Below are positions 10,037 through 22,060 of a DNA stretch of 64,000 nucleotides, one piece after another. Both the position numbers and the translations under genes were made by a program. This DNA is from Anisodus tanguticus (lineage: Eukaryota > Streptophyta > Magnoliopsida > Solanales > Solanaceae), in the NCBI GenBank assembly GCA_034509755.1, contig CM067539.1, positions 59,220,513-59,284,512 on the forward strand, given 5' to 3'. Numbering within the stretch: position 1 is the stretch's first letter; each line of letters starts with the position of its first letter. Under the pieces are notes generated by a model that saw only the letters and a list, made by a program, of their open reading frames with translations, was not told the origin of the DNA and did not search any database.

Positions 10037-11559
10037 ATGCGACTATTCGTTCGTTGGGTATCTCTTGTACTCTTGTCCCCAAAAGAAAACATTTAACATA
10101 CTCGTGTTATTTTTCAGTATTGCTCATGCCAGGGGACATCATACCTCATTTTTCCTTGAATGATTTACTTTTGCAAGATGTTGATCTACTTGATTTCTTC
10201 GTGGTTACCGTACTTGAGTCAACGTTGTTGCCTTTATTTCTCAATTTCAACCTCTTTTATAACTAATGTTCTTAACATTATGACCATTATATTATTCTCC
10301 TTGTAAGGTTTCTAGTTAATTCGGCAGTCAAAATTTACCATTACTTGCCCACTCACCTTTGGTTCCCTTGCTCTTATTCTTTAGCTCTTCTCATTATCAT
10401 TTATCTTAGGCCATTTATTTATTATCCCGCCATATGCTCACACCAGGTTTTATTCGTCCTTACTTTTAATCACATATCCTTAAATGTCTTATCGATATTT
10501 GTGGCAGAACTAGTGCTTGACATATTCAACTTTGAATCATGACTGGATTCAATCTTGTCGCTCATTCGGGCTTCCTCCCCTTAATTGGTATTAGAGTCCT
10601 TATCTATCTGTCGTTCAGCCAATAAACTTGTATATTATCGATTTGAATTTCTTTAAAGGTTCCTCGTCTTAGTGTATTTCCAATACCATCATTTATAGAT
10701 GTCATATATTATATTGTTGACTCGGGAAGCTTAAGTACCAATTCTTTACTAATATCCTTATCTTTTAATGGTAATCATGTTTCTTGGGGTCTCACTCCAA
10801 TCCCGTTGTGGATATTCTTCCAATTACCATCTATCCACCAATATATTTGTGTGAGAAACATCCTTGACCTCATTACGTTGTCATAACACCTTTGTTTGTG
10901 TTTACCAGACACCCGTTCACCGTTTATCATTATTTAATATCAAAAATTCCGCTATATTTTACTTTCGTCCACATACGTACTACTATGGTAAGGAAGGTAT
11001 ATCATTCATTTTTAACCGACAACACTCATCCCCTCTCACGGCCTTCTTAAATAGTTTAGCCTTTGGGAGGAATTGGGGTTACTAGTTTATGTATAACATT
11101 TCACGTCCCTTTTACTTTAATTATTTTCTGAACAAAGTTTCAGGTAACTTATTCCTAGAAATCCATTTTCCTTATCATTCTTCTGGGTTTCCCTTAATTC
11201 TTTGAATTCGTGAACATCCCTTTTTGGTTACATGCTCATATATCTTCTTTTTCCAATATCACTCACGCTATAGAGCCTAAGATGATGGGTACATATGTAA
11301 GCAAGAAATGATTGATTCCTAAATCATTTTACTTAGAACCTTGAACATAACTGTAGTTCCACATACCACCTTCCACTCCTATTATCCATTTACAGTCTAC
11401 ATACTTCTATATGACACGTTTTCTACATCAATAATAACCGACTGATCATAGGCATAAACACAATTATTCTTAATACAATTATCAACATACCTGATTAATT
11501 GTGTAACTCTGAGTAACATCGAGACCTGTTATTCCCCCAAACTCAAATTCGGGAATCTA

Positions 11560-12175
11560 TACACTCTATGACTTCTGCTCCCACACCAATAACATTCTTC
11601 AACATCACCCGGGCATTGCCCATAATGCACTTGTCCACACTGATGGCACAACGACTGAAATCTCTCAGGACATTTTCTGGACCTATGGCCTAAGGATCCA
11701 CATCGAGAACATAACTCGATATCAGATAATCATGCTCAGTCATGTGTCCTTACACATTGCTAACAACATGGTATACTACTTCCAATATCTTTTTATGCTT
11801 GATTGATTTTTACCCGGGAGCTTCGATCTGACGCATATCGCAAACAGATCCTTTGTTACCTGCTTCCATCCCAAACCTTTCGATCCGTCTACTGGTTACT
11901 TCTTTCTCACTTCTACTCATTATGGGTGAACCTTGGTTAATTGACTTCCATGATAATGGGCTTCTCAGCCTCTCAAAAGGTCTAACTAGTGGGGGCATCT
12001 GAACATGACCCTGCTCTAGGAAGATAACTGGAGGTGATGTTGTATACACAGTACCACTCACACCTAACCCAATCAGAAATGACCGATGCACTGATGGCCT
12101 CTGTGTCGTGCGGGCCCTCATATGATCTGGCAACACCACTAGTATCGATGACACTCTGAATGGCGATTCTTCTGG
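11560..12175 (-). pseudogene. Gag remnant with CCHC zinc knuckles
   Basis: On the minus strand a frame at 12154-11810 is followed in another frame, at about 11720-11570, by three zinc-knuckle-like blocks: CSRCGSLGHRSRKC (a full CX2CX4HX4C), CHQCGQVHYGQC (close, with altered spacing) and CYWCGSRSH. Such knuckles lie near the C terminus of retroviral-type Gag and bind RNA. Stops and frame changes show decay. The expected protease does not follow, which suggests a gag-only derivative. Confidence 0.65.
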
Positions 12176-12764
12176 GGCCTCAGATAGGTCCTCCCATAGA
12201 CAATTCTTCAGACGAATTTTCCTCCATAGACAGATAATCTTCCATAGACGGATCGTCTTCCATAGAATAACTCACATTTCTTTCTCGTGTCCTTATATTA
12301 CTCGAATCCATATTAACAGGTGGCAGTCGGCTAGTACCTTCTCCCACATTTTGATCAAATTTCTGCTATCAATACTTTTCTTGGATCTTGGCATTACTGA
12401 AGAAATAGAATCAAGATGAAAAGATAGGAATTCGGTTACTGCACGATCTAGATTTTCTAAAAAGGTAACATCCTAAATGTCTTGTAGCCTCTTGTTTATA
12501 AATGTGGCGCACATCACACCCATAAGCATGACTCTATTAGACAACTTGTAGAAATCCCTAGGACTGACCTGCTCTGATACCAAGTTTGTCACACCCAAAC
12601 CATGGGAGGTGTGGCCGGCACTCGGTGTCTTAAGGCCCGAGCGTACCAATCCTGATAAATGTGATGTACTCAACAACTCATAGGTCGACAAGACTTATGA
12701 TAAATACTTAGATGAACGGAGACATAACCACCTACACGCATAAAATATCCAACCTATACATATA

Positions 12765-13587
12765 TGATGAATGATAAAAAAATATCAATAATTCTAAGAA
12801 AATCAAAGAGCACAAGATTGAAATTCAAGAGCAAGAAAGTCCAAGAATCTCAAGTTTGGAGTTTCTTCCAAGAATGGGAATTCATGTTTCTTGATTTCTT
12901 TTCTAAATAGGTTTCTTATTTCTTTATTATAGTATGGTAGGGGATTTAATTTTCTATTATTAGTACGATCTTAATCTTAGTTCTTGCAGGATTCTAATTT
13001 TTTTTATTCTTTTCCTTATAGAATAGGGATTTTACTTTCCTAGTTTTTATCTATTTCCTTTCTAGAGTAGAATAGAGATTTATAGTCATTAAAGAGGAGA
13101 CCCTAGGCCTATATAAAGGGTTCTCATTCCATGTAACAGGGAGTTCACATTTTTGGAGGTTAACCCTACTTTACAATAGAGGTATTTTCTCTATCTGGTC
13201 TTCTTTATCCTTGTTTTTGGTTCCAAGAAAGGTGGTGATAGTATTTACCTTGTTTTCAGTTGCGTGTGGTGTTTCTTTATCAGATTTTCTGATTTCAAGT
13301 GGTAACTTAGGAACTTTATAGGTTCTTGATCATTCAAGAAAACATTTCTTGATTTAAAATTCGTTCTAGTTCATACCCTGAACCTAAACTTTCTTTTCAC
13401 CATTCCACTCTCAATATTTACTTATTTTAAACAATTCAATAGTTATTTTCATAGTTTAAATTACTATCTTTCTCTTTGTCTTGGAATCACCTAATTTCGA
13501 GACTTATAGCCTGAGATACGACTGTTTGTTGAATTCTGCCCATCAAAATACTTCAAGATCCTGGTCGATTGGTTCATTGTTAACTCG
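12765..13587 (+). mobile_element. Insert in gypsy LTR, probably another solo LTR
   Basis: This 820-base segment is absent from the sister LTR. It has LTR-like architecture: T-rich sequence, then a TATA-like CCTATATAAAGGGTTC at about 13108, then a transcribed-looking leader. Exact ends and a target duplication were not resolved. Confidence 0.5.
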
Positions 13588-14271
13588 AAGGCCGATAAGT
13601 CCATACACAATAAGGCCGATAAGTCCATACACGACCATAATACACAACACGGTTGTCCACAAGACACTAAAGATTATAGTGACAACAATTGGTCGGGATA
13701 GGGCCCCGCCATAGCCAACTATATACATATACATATCTATCATACTTATCAGCTCACTGCACAGCTCCGGAAGAAAGGAGCGTGACAACCTCCAGCTGAG
13801 TCAAGCCCTATTGTTAGGAAAGCATATGCATCTATATATGTACCTGCGAGCATGAACGCAGTGTTCTCGGAAAGGGACATCGGTACGAAAGATGTATTGA
13901 ATATGTAAGGTTGAAGTTGTAAATAAGTACAATATTATAAATGAAAGATAAGCTAAAACTGTAACTGAACGTACAACTGTAAGGTAAAGCAGTGAAAATA
14001 CAACCTGTACTTTGAGTGCCTCTGTGGGCCAGAATATGCATAATAATCGTATATATGCGTATATAACTCCTGGTCATACATATATATGCGTATATAACGC
14101 CTTCAGCCTATGTGGGCAATCCATCGTATCATATCGGCCTATATGGGCATAATCATCATCATATACCAGCTGAACAGGTGGTGGTGTGTATATAACGCCT
14201 TATCCTTTCCCATACCCCATATACATATCATATAAAAAATGGGTATATAACGCTTGTGTGGTCATGGTATA

Positions 14272-14274
<3 letters not shown>

Positions 14275-14341
<67 letters not shown>
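14275..14341. repeat. AT dinucleotide microsatellite
   Basis: More than 30 AT repeats lie in the right gypsy LTR, at the position matching the shorter tract in the left LTR. Confidence 0.95.
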
Positions 14342-14343
<2 letters not shown>

Positions 14344-15259
14344 GATACAATCTGAGTTTATCGGAGTGACGTATGATCGTTGCACCTCTGATTAACATTA
14401 TGGAACTAACATCATCAACATAACTTACTTTGAAGAATCAACAAGTCATAATAAAAGATCACTATCATTATATAGAAGTCAAGAACATCGGCCTCTAACA
14501 TATCTAAGAGTGGAGTTGTTATGGATATCGTTAGTTTCATTATGATCATGTCAAAAGAATGAAGAATAGTCTTAACATACCTTGTCCACGAGGCTACAAT
14601 CGTTCTACAAGCCCTCACACTTCTTACGGATGATTATCTGTATCATATAAAGGGTTGATATCATATCGGATCCAAATTTCATAGAGAAACTCAGTTAGGC
14701 GTCCTTCGACAACCTAAGCATATAGGATTCTTTAGGCTCCTTTTATACGGAAAATTTATGTAATTAAATCCCATAATCCTTTAAACCGTACTTTTCTTAG
14801 TTCCATAACGTATAAAATCAGTTTGCTTATTAATTTCAACTCATATTTCAAGTAAAATAGCCGAACAACTTATATCACGATGATTCCACAAGTTTACAAG
14901 TTTCGATTATGAAAATCCTTTCACAACTTTCTCCAAATCATTATTTAATCACAAATATAGGTAGAGGATGATAAAACTTACATTTATGCACCGTAGTCTC
15001 CTCAAAACAGCAAGCTATCTTACCTCCAAGGATTTTCCATAACCAATTTTATGTTGAGAAGACAATTTCTACGATAACCACGGGGTTTATCACATTAATC
15101 TTGCTTAATTGACCTTTGATTTAATCTTAGGATGGTATAGTATCTTATAGAGGGATTGAGAGGCGATTTAGGGTCTGTTCTTGGAGACAAATGAAGTCTC
15201 AATCGGAAAATCTCAATTTAAACCCGACATAAAATATGCACCGCCTCAAAAGGACGGTC

Positions 15260-15430
15260 TTTTTGACGGCCCGTCAAACTTTTGGCGGTCCGTCAATCTG
15301 GACCGTCAAACTTTTGGCGGTCCGTCAATCTGGACCGTCAAATCCAGAGCTGAAACTTCAAATTCAGACAAATTGACGATTCAGATTGCCCATTTTGACG
15401 GTCCGTCAATCTTGCCGTCAAATTGGAATT
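15260..15430. repeat. Cluster of GACGGTCCGTC palindromes in LTR
   Basis: Repeated copies and variants of the palindrome TTGACGGTCCGTCAA lie 140-310 bases inside the LTR start, for example a perfect one at 15395-15409. Related clusters occur in the other gypsy LTRs at 7480-7640, 20530-20690 and 22440-22740. The location corresponds to U3, so a regulatory role is possible but unproven. Confidence 0.7.
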
Positions 15431-15644
15431 TTTTTCCAATTTCGTCGAAACGTATTTTCTTCGATCCGTTTAACTTCCAAACACTCCGGAACTTCTATAA
15501 ACAAGCTTTAAACATTCATTATCCTTTCGTAAGCTCGTACACGATAGTACGTAAAGCTACGGGGTGTAACATTATGCCTTGTTAATTTCTTGATATTGAG
15601 ATAACTTCAAGCTAACAAAAAGAAATGCATTTGTTAATTATCAG

Positions 15645-15995
15645 TGGTTCCCTTTGTTGTTGGAAGTGAGAGAGGCAATAGGAAATGATGCAAAGCAAGC
15701 ACTGCTACAGAAAATCATAGAAGGCTTGGGGCTACTAGAAGAGGCATTTGCCAAATGTAGCAAAGGGAAAGAATTCTTTGGTGGAGACAGTATTGGTTAT
15801 GTTGACATTACATTGGGCTGCTTCATAGGGTGGATAAGGGCAATGGAGATGATATTGGGCCTGAATTTAATATATGAAGCCCAAACACCAGGCTTGGCAA
15901 GATGGGCTAAGAGGTTCTTGTCAGAGAAAGTTGTCAAGGATGTGATTTTGGAGCCAGAGAAACTTGTTGAGATTTATAGTTTACTGCAGGCCTAG
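15645..15995 (+). CDS. Tau-class glutathione S-transferase, exon 2
   Basis: Exon 2 encodes the alpha-helical C-terminal domain that forms the hydrophobic substrate pocket of tau GSTs. It follows the acceptor TTATCAG at 15644 and opens in frame with exon 1's DNK as WFPLLLEVREAIG. Recognisable family blocks are GLGLLEEAF, GKEFFGGDSIGYVDI (the conserved N-cap and hydrophobic staple region) and TPGLARWAKRF. It ends in KLVEIYSLLQA and a stop. Together the exons would give about 225 residues, the usual tau length. This exon shows no lesion, so if the exon 1 frameshift is real it is recent. The intron is 9,884 bases, mostly one gypsy-like element. Confidence 0.92.
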   Translation, partial: WFPLLLEVREAIGNDAKQALLQKIIEGLGLLEEAFAKCSKGKEFFGGDSIGYVDITLGCFIGWIRAMEMILGLNLIYEAQTPGLARWAKRFLSEKVVKDVILEPEKLVEIYSLLQA

Positions 15996-17339
15996 AAAGA
16001 GGCTGTTAATTTAAACTAGAGCATTATGGTCTATATATCTTTGTGAGGAAATATACCTTGGTGGATTTTGAAATGTACATCTAACTCTATCTATATTTAG
16101 CTTTTTGTACGTATCTATATGCTTCGACCTGAAATACTAGCGAATTATTCTGAATTGAGAATCTGTTGTTGGATCAGTTGCTGTAAATAAGGATTACATA
16201 TCTAAAAGAGATTTCTTTTATATGCACCAACGTTGTAAAGAATTTTTATGCCTACAGTTTAATTTAACAAGCTATGATAGGTTATTACTCTATTTTCTAG
16301 ATCACCATATCAGATTTGTTATGAAAATTTACCTATTATTATAATTTAACTTAATTTGACGGTAAAAAATATACACAGAGGCGGGTCCAGAATTTGAGAT
16401 TTATTACGATCTCAAATTAATATACAATAATAATTGTCAAATATTTGTAAATATATTGTTGATTTCTTTATATAAATATAACATTTAGACAAAAAATTAT
16501 TAGGTTCACGTGAACTCATACCACATAAGCTAAATCTTGGCCTTGTTTATTACTGACAGTATGTTAATTTCACAAAGATATAGTACCATCTTTGCTTAAG
16601 ACAATCTTAAGTGTGCGAATAGGAAAGAGAAACTTTTGGCTATTTACTCCCTCTTTTTTTGAGTTTGCATATTCGTTATTGCTGGCTAAAAAGAGACTTG
16701 GTTATTTCTCTTGTCAAAAAAGAGTTTGGAACAAATGCATGAAATGTAGACATATAAGTTCGAAATCTTGTAAAATTATGGACTAAAGCTCACAAACTAA
16801 GAGGCCAAAAGAGAAGGAAAAAGTTGTCATCGACTCATAATTGTTGCTAATTAATTAGCATGCAGGTCCGTTTATTGTGCCAATCATTCTTTTTATTTTA
16901 TATCTATTCATTCTTTATGTCTTGTCTGCTTTTTTCTTTATATACATACATTATATATATAATAGACACGCATATATATTATATTTTTTAAAATCTTACA
17001 ATTATACATAGCATAATGTCTGGTCCATATTGTTGGCATCAATTAGTATGCATTCACCTACTAATAATCAAAGTTGACTCATAGATCGAGTACCAATATA
17101 TATATATATATATATAATTTATCTTATTCTACTAATTAACTTCACCCCTTGTCAGCGTTCAACCGAACAACCCAAGTAGGATTCTATTGTAGTCCACTGT
17201 AGATGTACTTTTGTGCCCAATTTTCTTTTAGAATACTATATTTAGCTTAATGATTTGCTAAGCGTCTGGTTCTTTTGGTTGGTGCGTTGCACTTGCACAC
17301 AACTTTCTCGATGATTTGCCGCAATGATATTTTCAAGCT
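15996..17339. other. GST 3' flank and intergenic DNA
   Basis: It starts with the probable GST 3' UTR (AT-rich, to about 16150). A GAGGCGGGTCCAGAATTT-type repeat block common in nightshade genomes is at about 16378-16510. No further gene was recognised. A short AT tract lies at 17097-17117. Confidence 0.5.
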
Positions 17340-17812
17340 CATATTTTTATTTTCTTGCATGGAATTGGTTCTATGTAATTTTGTCTGATAAGGCATAGGT
17401 TCTATGTAACTTTTATTTTCTATGCAATATTGGTTTGCGAAATAGTTACTACATAATGTATGTCGTTAACTTAATTTCTACAGAATTATGTCAGATAAGG
17501 CATAGGTTCAATGTAATTTTGTCCGAATAGACATAGTTTCTATGAAACCTTGTCTTGTGAAATAGTTACTACAACGTATGCACGTTAACTTAATTTCTAC
17601 ATAACTATGTCGGACAAGGCACGGGTTATAAGTAACTTTGCCCAAATAGACATAGTTTCTATGAAACCTTGACTTGCAAAATAGTTACTACACAAGTTAT
17701 TTTGTTAACTTAATTTCTATAGAATTATGTGGGACAAGGCATGCGTTCTATGTAACTTTGCCCGAATAGACATAGTTTCTAGTAAATCTTACCTTGTGAA
17801 ATAGTTACTTGT
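17340..17812. repeat. 120-bp tandem repeat, about four units
   Basis: Units begin near 17383, 17492, 17612 and 17732. Each contains GGCATAGGTTC-like, GAATAGACATAGTTTCTA, GAAATAGTTACTAC and GTTAACTTAATTTCTA blocks. The period is close to 120 bases, with one shorter unit. The array ends exactly where the plus-oriented LTR fragment begins. Confidence 0.85.
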
Positions 17813-18587
17813 AATATTCTGTAAATCCAAATTAAGTGTGAATGAATTAAATGAGTGTTGACGTGTTATTTTACTTACGTGAACCCATTCGGGATGAATT
17901 TGGGTGATAAATAGTTGTTTTGAAGTCAAACCAATTAAGAAAGTTCGTAAAACTTCTTAAATTCGTCTTAAGTCTAAGCTAATTTTCCCTTATGCTCCAT
18001 TTTCTGGTCGTTCCATTGGGAATCTGAGAAAACGCAAAACATGAACGTTGTAGATATTTGACATACCTTTCCAACCATATATGGTGGAGCTCATTCGAAG
18101 CTATGTGCTAAGAGTTATGCTCATTTTACTAAACTGCACGTCGCACATGTAGCGCACAACAATATCTGTCTTTGAATCTCTTAAGCCGCGTACGTTGGGC
18201 CCGCAATGCACAACCATAGCACGGACACAGACGCGTGATGGACGCACGATCCCATTTTTCTGATTTCGAACCCTATAAGTTTAAAACTCCGTTATAATTT
18301 TTCCCCAATTTGTTTTGGCTAACTTTTTTAAGGCTTCCCCAAAACATCTAAGGTAACTTCTTGATCAATTATTATCATTAGTACATCAATCTAATATCAA
18401 ATTAACACTAGTTCATCTTCTCAAATCCTAGATTCTTAAAATTTTAAGGAAAGGGAAGAAGGGGTGTGTGGGATTTCATCTAAAAGGTAAGACCTCTAAT
18501 TTTCCTGATATTATTGAAGATTTTTAGGATAGTATAAAGTATATTATGGAATTAGAATCCACGAATGTTTCATACGAGGTTCAAGAA
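17810..18587 (+). mobile_element. Gypsy LTR fragment, plus orientation
   Basis: Starts TGTAATATTCTGTAAATCC, resembling the TGT-ACGCCCCGTAAATC start of gypsy LTRs. It contains the block CATTCGGGATGAATTTGGGT and the promoter-proximal stretch CTTATGCTCCATTTTCTGG known from such LTRs. It is cut at 18588 by an opposite-oriented LTR. Confidence 0.6.
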
Positions 18588-20860
18588 TGTCACACCCCAA
18601 CTTGGGGGGGGCACCCGGCGCCCTAAATCCTGAGCATACCGATCCCGATATCTATGACATGCACACTAACTCAGGGGTCGACGAGGCCTCTGGCAAGTAC
18701 TCAACTGAATAAGCACAAATCACCTGCACTCCGAAAAGGTCCAGCCATACATTTACATAACAAGGCCGACAAGGTGGATATGAGCATAATAAATCTACTA
18801 AAGAGGCCGACGAGGCCACACACGACTATCATACATACACAAATGTTTACAAGCCTCTAAGGAATATAATGACAACAACAGGTTGGGACAGGGCCCCACC
18901 ATACCCAACTATATACATATGCACAACTGCCATACCTATCAAATCACTAAACTGAGTCAAGTCCTACTATGTGGAAAGCATCTATATCCCAACCTGTACC
19001 TACGGGCATAAAATGCAGTGTCCTCGGAAAGAGACATTAGTATGAAATATGTACTGAATATGTAAGGCAGATAACTAATATAAATAGAAGGTACAACATA
19101 TGATATGAGGGTACAAAAGTCAACCTAAACATCATAATAAGACTCTGAGGACCGACCTGTCATAATCATGGAAGTGTATATGCATGTGTGTCTATAAAAA
19201 TCCAGTCGCTCATTAGGGACATATAATGTAATGTCCAGCCTCACTGTGGGGCAATTCATTTCATAATACATATATATCGTACCCGGCCTTGATGAGGACT
19301 CGATCGTACCCGGCCCAAATGTGGGACTCGGTAATGTCAAAACCAACTGCAGTTGGGTGCACATCTATGTGTCATACCCGGCCGACTATAGCACGGCTCA
19401 ATAAGAAAATAAATACATATAAATAAGTACAATGCATATAGACTCTAAGGGTCTTATGGAACCAATCGGAGTGACTCAATGTCGTTATCCTCCGATTATT
19501 GTTATGTAACTGTGTCTGTATTACTAACTGAGAGTCATTAATGATCATAAGAAATATAAGGTTTAAGAGATTATCAAGTCAGGAAAATGTTTCGGGAACA
19601 GAACAACAAGAGTTATAAATGGCAACAATATGATACAAAAGTAATCATTAGCTTTAAATTTAAGAGTATAGCTCCTTTTGAAGGGACGTCGTTGTGGTTA
19701 TACTTATTCGTCAATCATGCCAAGGGAATAAAATAGTATGCCTTAACATACCTTTTCCTTGATGCAACAATTGGCATACGAGTCTTCACACTTCATAAGG
19801 GTGATTATTAATATCACATAAAAATCGATATCAATATTGAATTCAAATTCCATAGAAAGATTCATGTAAATATCTTATCGACAACTTTGAATACCTTGGA
19901 TTTTTAAATTCCTTTGGAAAGAATTATCATATAATTCAATCTCATGGTACCAATCAAAAATACAATTTCCACATAAAATCATTTAGGCGTTTCGACAATT
20001 TTAGCATATATGATTCCCTTAAGCTTTTCTTATACTAAAAAATCTTATGTCATTCAACTTCACAATCCGTCAAACCGAACTTTCCTTAATCTATAACATA
20101 CACAATCAATTCCATCATCCAATTCAACTCATTCTTAGAGTAAAATAGCTTAACAATTCATATTACTAAAATTTTCATTATTTTTGCAAACTTTTGATCA
20201 TGAAAACTTTTTCATAACTTTCTCCAAATCATCAATTGATCATAATCATAGATAGAGGAGGATATATTTTACCTTAATACATCTAAGCCTTCTCAAATCA
20301 GCAACTTGCCTTAAATTCGAGGGTTTCCAAACTCGATTCAACGTGGAGATGATGGTTCTTATGATAATCATGGGATTAGTAGTGTTAATCTTACGTAATT
20401 TACCTTGGATTTGATCTTGGAAGATTGGGATATCTTAGAGATGGTTTTCAGAGAGTTTTTGGTATAGTTTTGGGGGAAATGGCAAAAGAATTCGCAAGAC
20501 CCGACTTTAAACTCGTCAAAAATTTCCACCGACACTTTGACGGTGAGATTGACGGTCCATCAATATGGCAGTCAACTTGCCTTTCTGAGATTTTAAAATC
20601 TCGGAGAATTTTGACGGTTCAGTCTTCACTTTGATGATTCATCAATGCACTTTGACTATCCATCAACTCCGCTGTCAAAATGCACAGTTTTTCAATTTTG
20701 TCGAAACATATTTTCTTTGATCCGTTTAGCTTCCAAACACTCCGGAACTTCCATACTTAAGCCGTAAACCTTCATTACCCTTTCGTAAGGTCGTACCTTT
20801 TCTTAGAATAGCAGTATCCTATCAACGTCACGATGAAACACGAAACTACGGGGTGTAACA
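18588..20860 (-). repeat. Gypsy LTR of the GST-intron family, with 3' internal stub
   Basis: The 2.27-kb LTR spans TGTCACACCCCAACTTGG at 18588 to GGGGTGTAACA at 20860 and is related along its length to the LTRs at 6051 and 12587. It is followed by the purine-rich tract (minus strand AAAGGGGGAATGA, 20861-20873) and by internal sequence to about 21157 that matches 7817-8100. It is therefore the 3' LTR end of a second, truncated member. No PBS adjoins its left side. Confidence 0.75.
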
Positions 20861-21157
20861 TCATTCCCCCTTTAGGAACATTCGTCTGTGAATGTTGAAA
20901 CTATTCTGTCTCCCAAGTTTTACAAAAAAATTTGTAGAGTTTCCGTTGTAAACAGGACTATCCAGAACATGCAACCCAAACATATATCCAACACCACACA
21001 GGGAAACATAATATCAAAATAATATCAATCGGCCTCACACGATCATTTTCGCTCATAAAAGATTAAAGGATGTTCAGCCATAACTTACCTTAATATCCTT
21101 TTGTTAACATCCGAGTTGCACCTGATACACTTGCTCCAATATAAAATAATGTGTTTA
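20861..21157 (-). mobile_element. Internal stub of second gypsy-family member
   Basis: Includes the polypurine tract and about 290 bases homologous to the region beside the left LTR of the GST-intron element (shared AACAGGACTATCCAGAACATG-like and CAGCCATAACTTACCTTAA blocks). It stops abruptly where another LTR starts. Confidence 0.65.
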
Positions 21158-22017
21158 CCAGGACAAGGCCCTAGCATACCTCTACTAATAATGTGTAATC
21201 ATAAAATAACTAAACTGAAACCCCGAATGAGATGGGGCTCACCAAACAACTGATACTGAAGCAATCTTACTGAGCAGATTCGTCTCCCTGAAACTCAACA
21301 CCTACACCATGAAGTGTAGGCCCCATGCAAAGGGATGTTAGTACATTTGAATTGTATTGTATGTAAAACAACTGAAAGAAATAAGCAGGTACGTGAAATA
21401 TAGGATATAAAACTGAAACGTGAACATGAGCATAAGTATAATAACATGTGAAAATCTGTAAACTGTATATATATGTATATCTATGGGGAGAGCATTAGTA
21501 AAACCGATATAAATAACCACGCGTGAATGTGGAGTTTGATCTCTGCCAGATCAGTTAAACCATCTCGTATCTTTTCGGAGTACGAGACATGAACATAAAC
21601 ATAAACATAAACATAAACATGATGGATCCAATAATCCCACAAGGGGTAATAAGAAGTTATCATCCTCTGGCAGATCATTCCATACCCTACGTTGGAATAT
21701 GTAGTTTCAGGCTATCTGAGCCTTCTCGGTAATATGTGCAACTCCCAAAACATGTACTTGAAAACAGTTGGCTTGAAAGCCCATGAATTTCATGAAATAA
21801 CTGTAAACATAGCTTGTAAGTTTATAATTTAGCATGTGAAGAAATACATAATATAACTTGCATAAATCGTGAGAAACATGTATAACTTTATGGAACTGAG
21901 TGATAATGATCATAACATGTATTTAAGAACTCATGGGAATCAAGGCATGGGTTCATGGATTACGAACAGGTTCATGACAATCACAATGACATATCATGAA
22001 TATAATAAATGACAACA

Positions 22018-22060
<43 letters not shown>

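Larger units (their letters stand above)
5938..15571 (-). mobile_element. Gypsy-type non-autonomous (LARD-like) element in GST intron
   Basis: Two related LTRs lie at 6051-7816 and 12587-15571, both minus orientation (ends TGTTACACCCC ... GGTGTGACA-like). A primer-binding site for initiator tRNA-Met (TTGGTATCAGAGC on the minus strand) adjoins the right LTR at about 12570-12586. A purine-rich tract (AAGGGAGAATGA) adjoins the left LTR. The internal region shows Gag zinc knuckles but no protease, reverse transcriptase or integrase that I could recognise. An extra PBS plus about 100 bases of internal leader lies outside the left LTR (5938-6050), as if a further internal region once followed. The whole element sits in the single intron of the GST gene. 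Confidence 0.8.
12587..15571 (-). repeat. Gypsy LTR (5' LTR, right) with internal insert
   Basis: The LTR next to the PBS, running in element orientation from TGTTACACCCCGTAG at 15571 to TGTGACA at 12587. Sequence flanking the insert aligns well with the left LTR. An unrelated stretch of about 820 bases is inserted at roughly 12765-13587. It also carries an AT microsatellite (14275-14341) and a cluster of GACGGTCCGTC palindromes (15260-15430). Confidence 0.8.
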
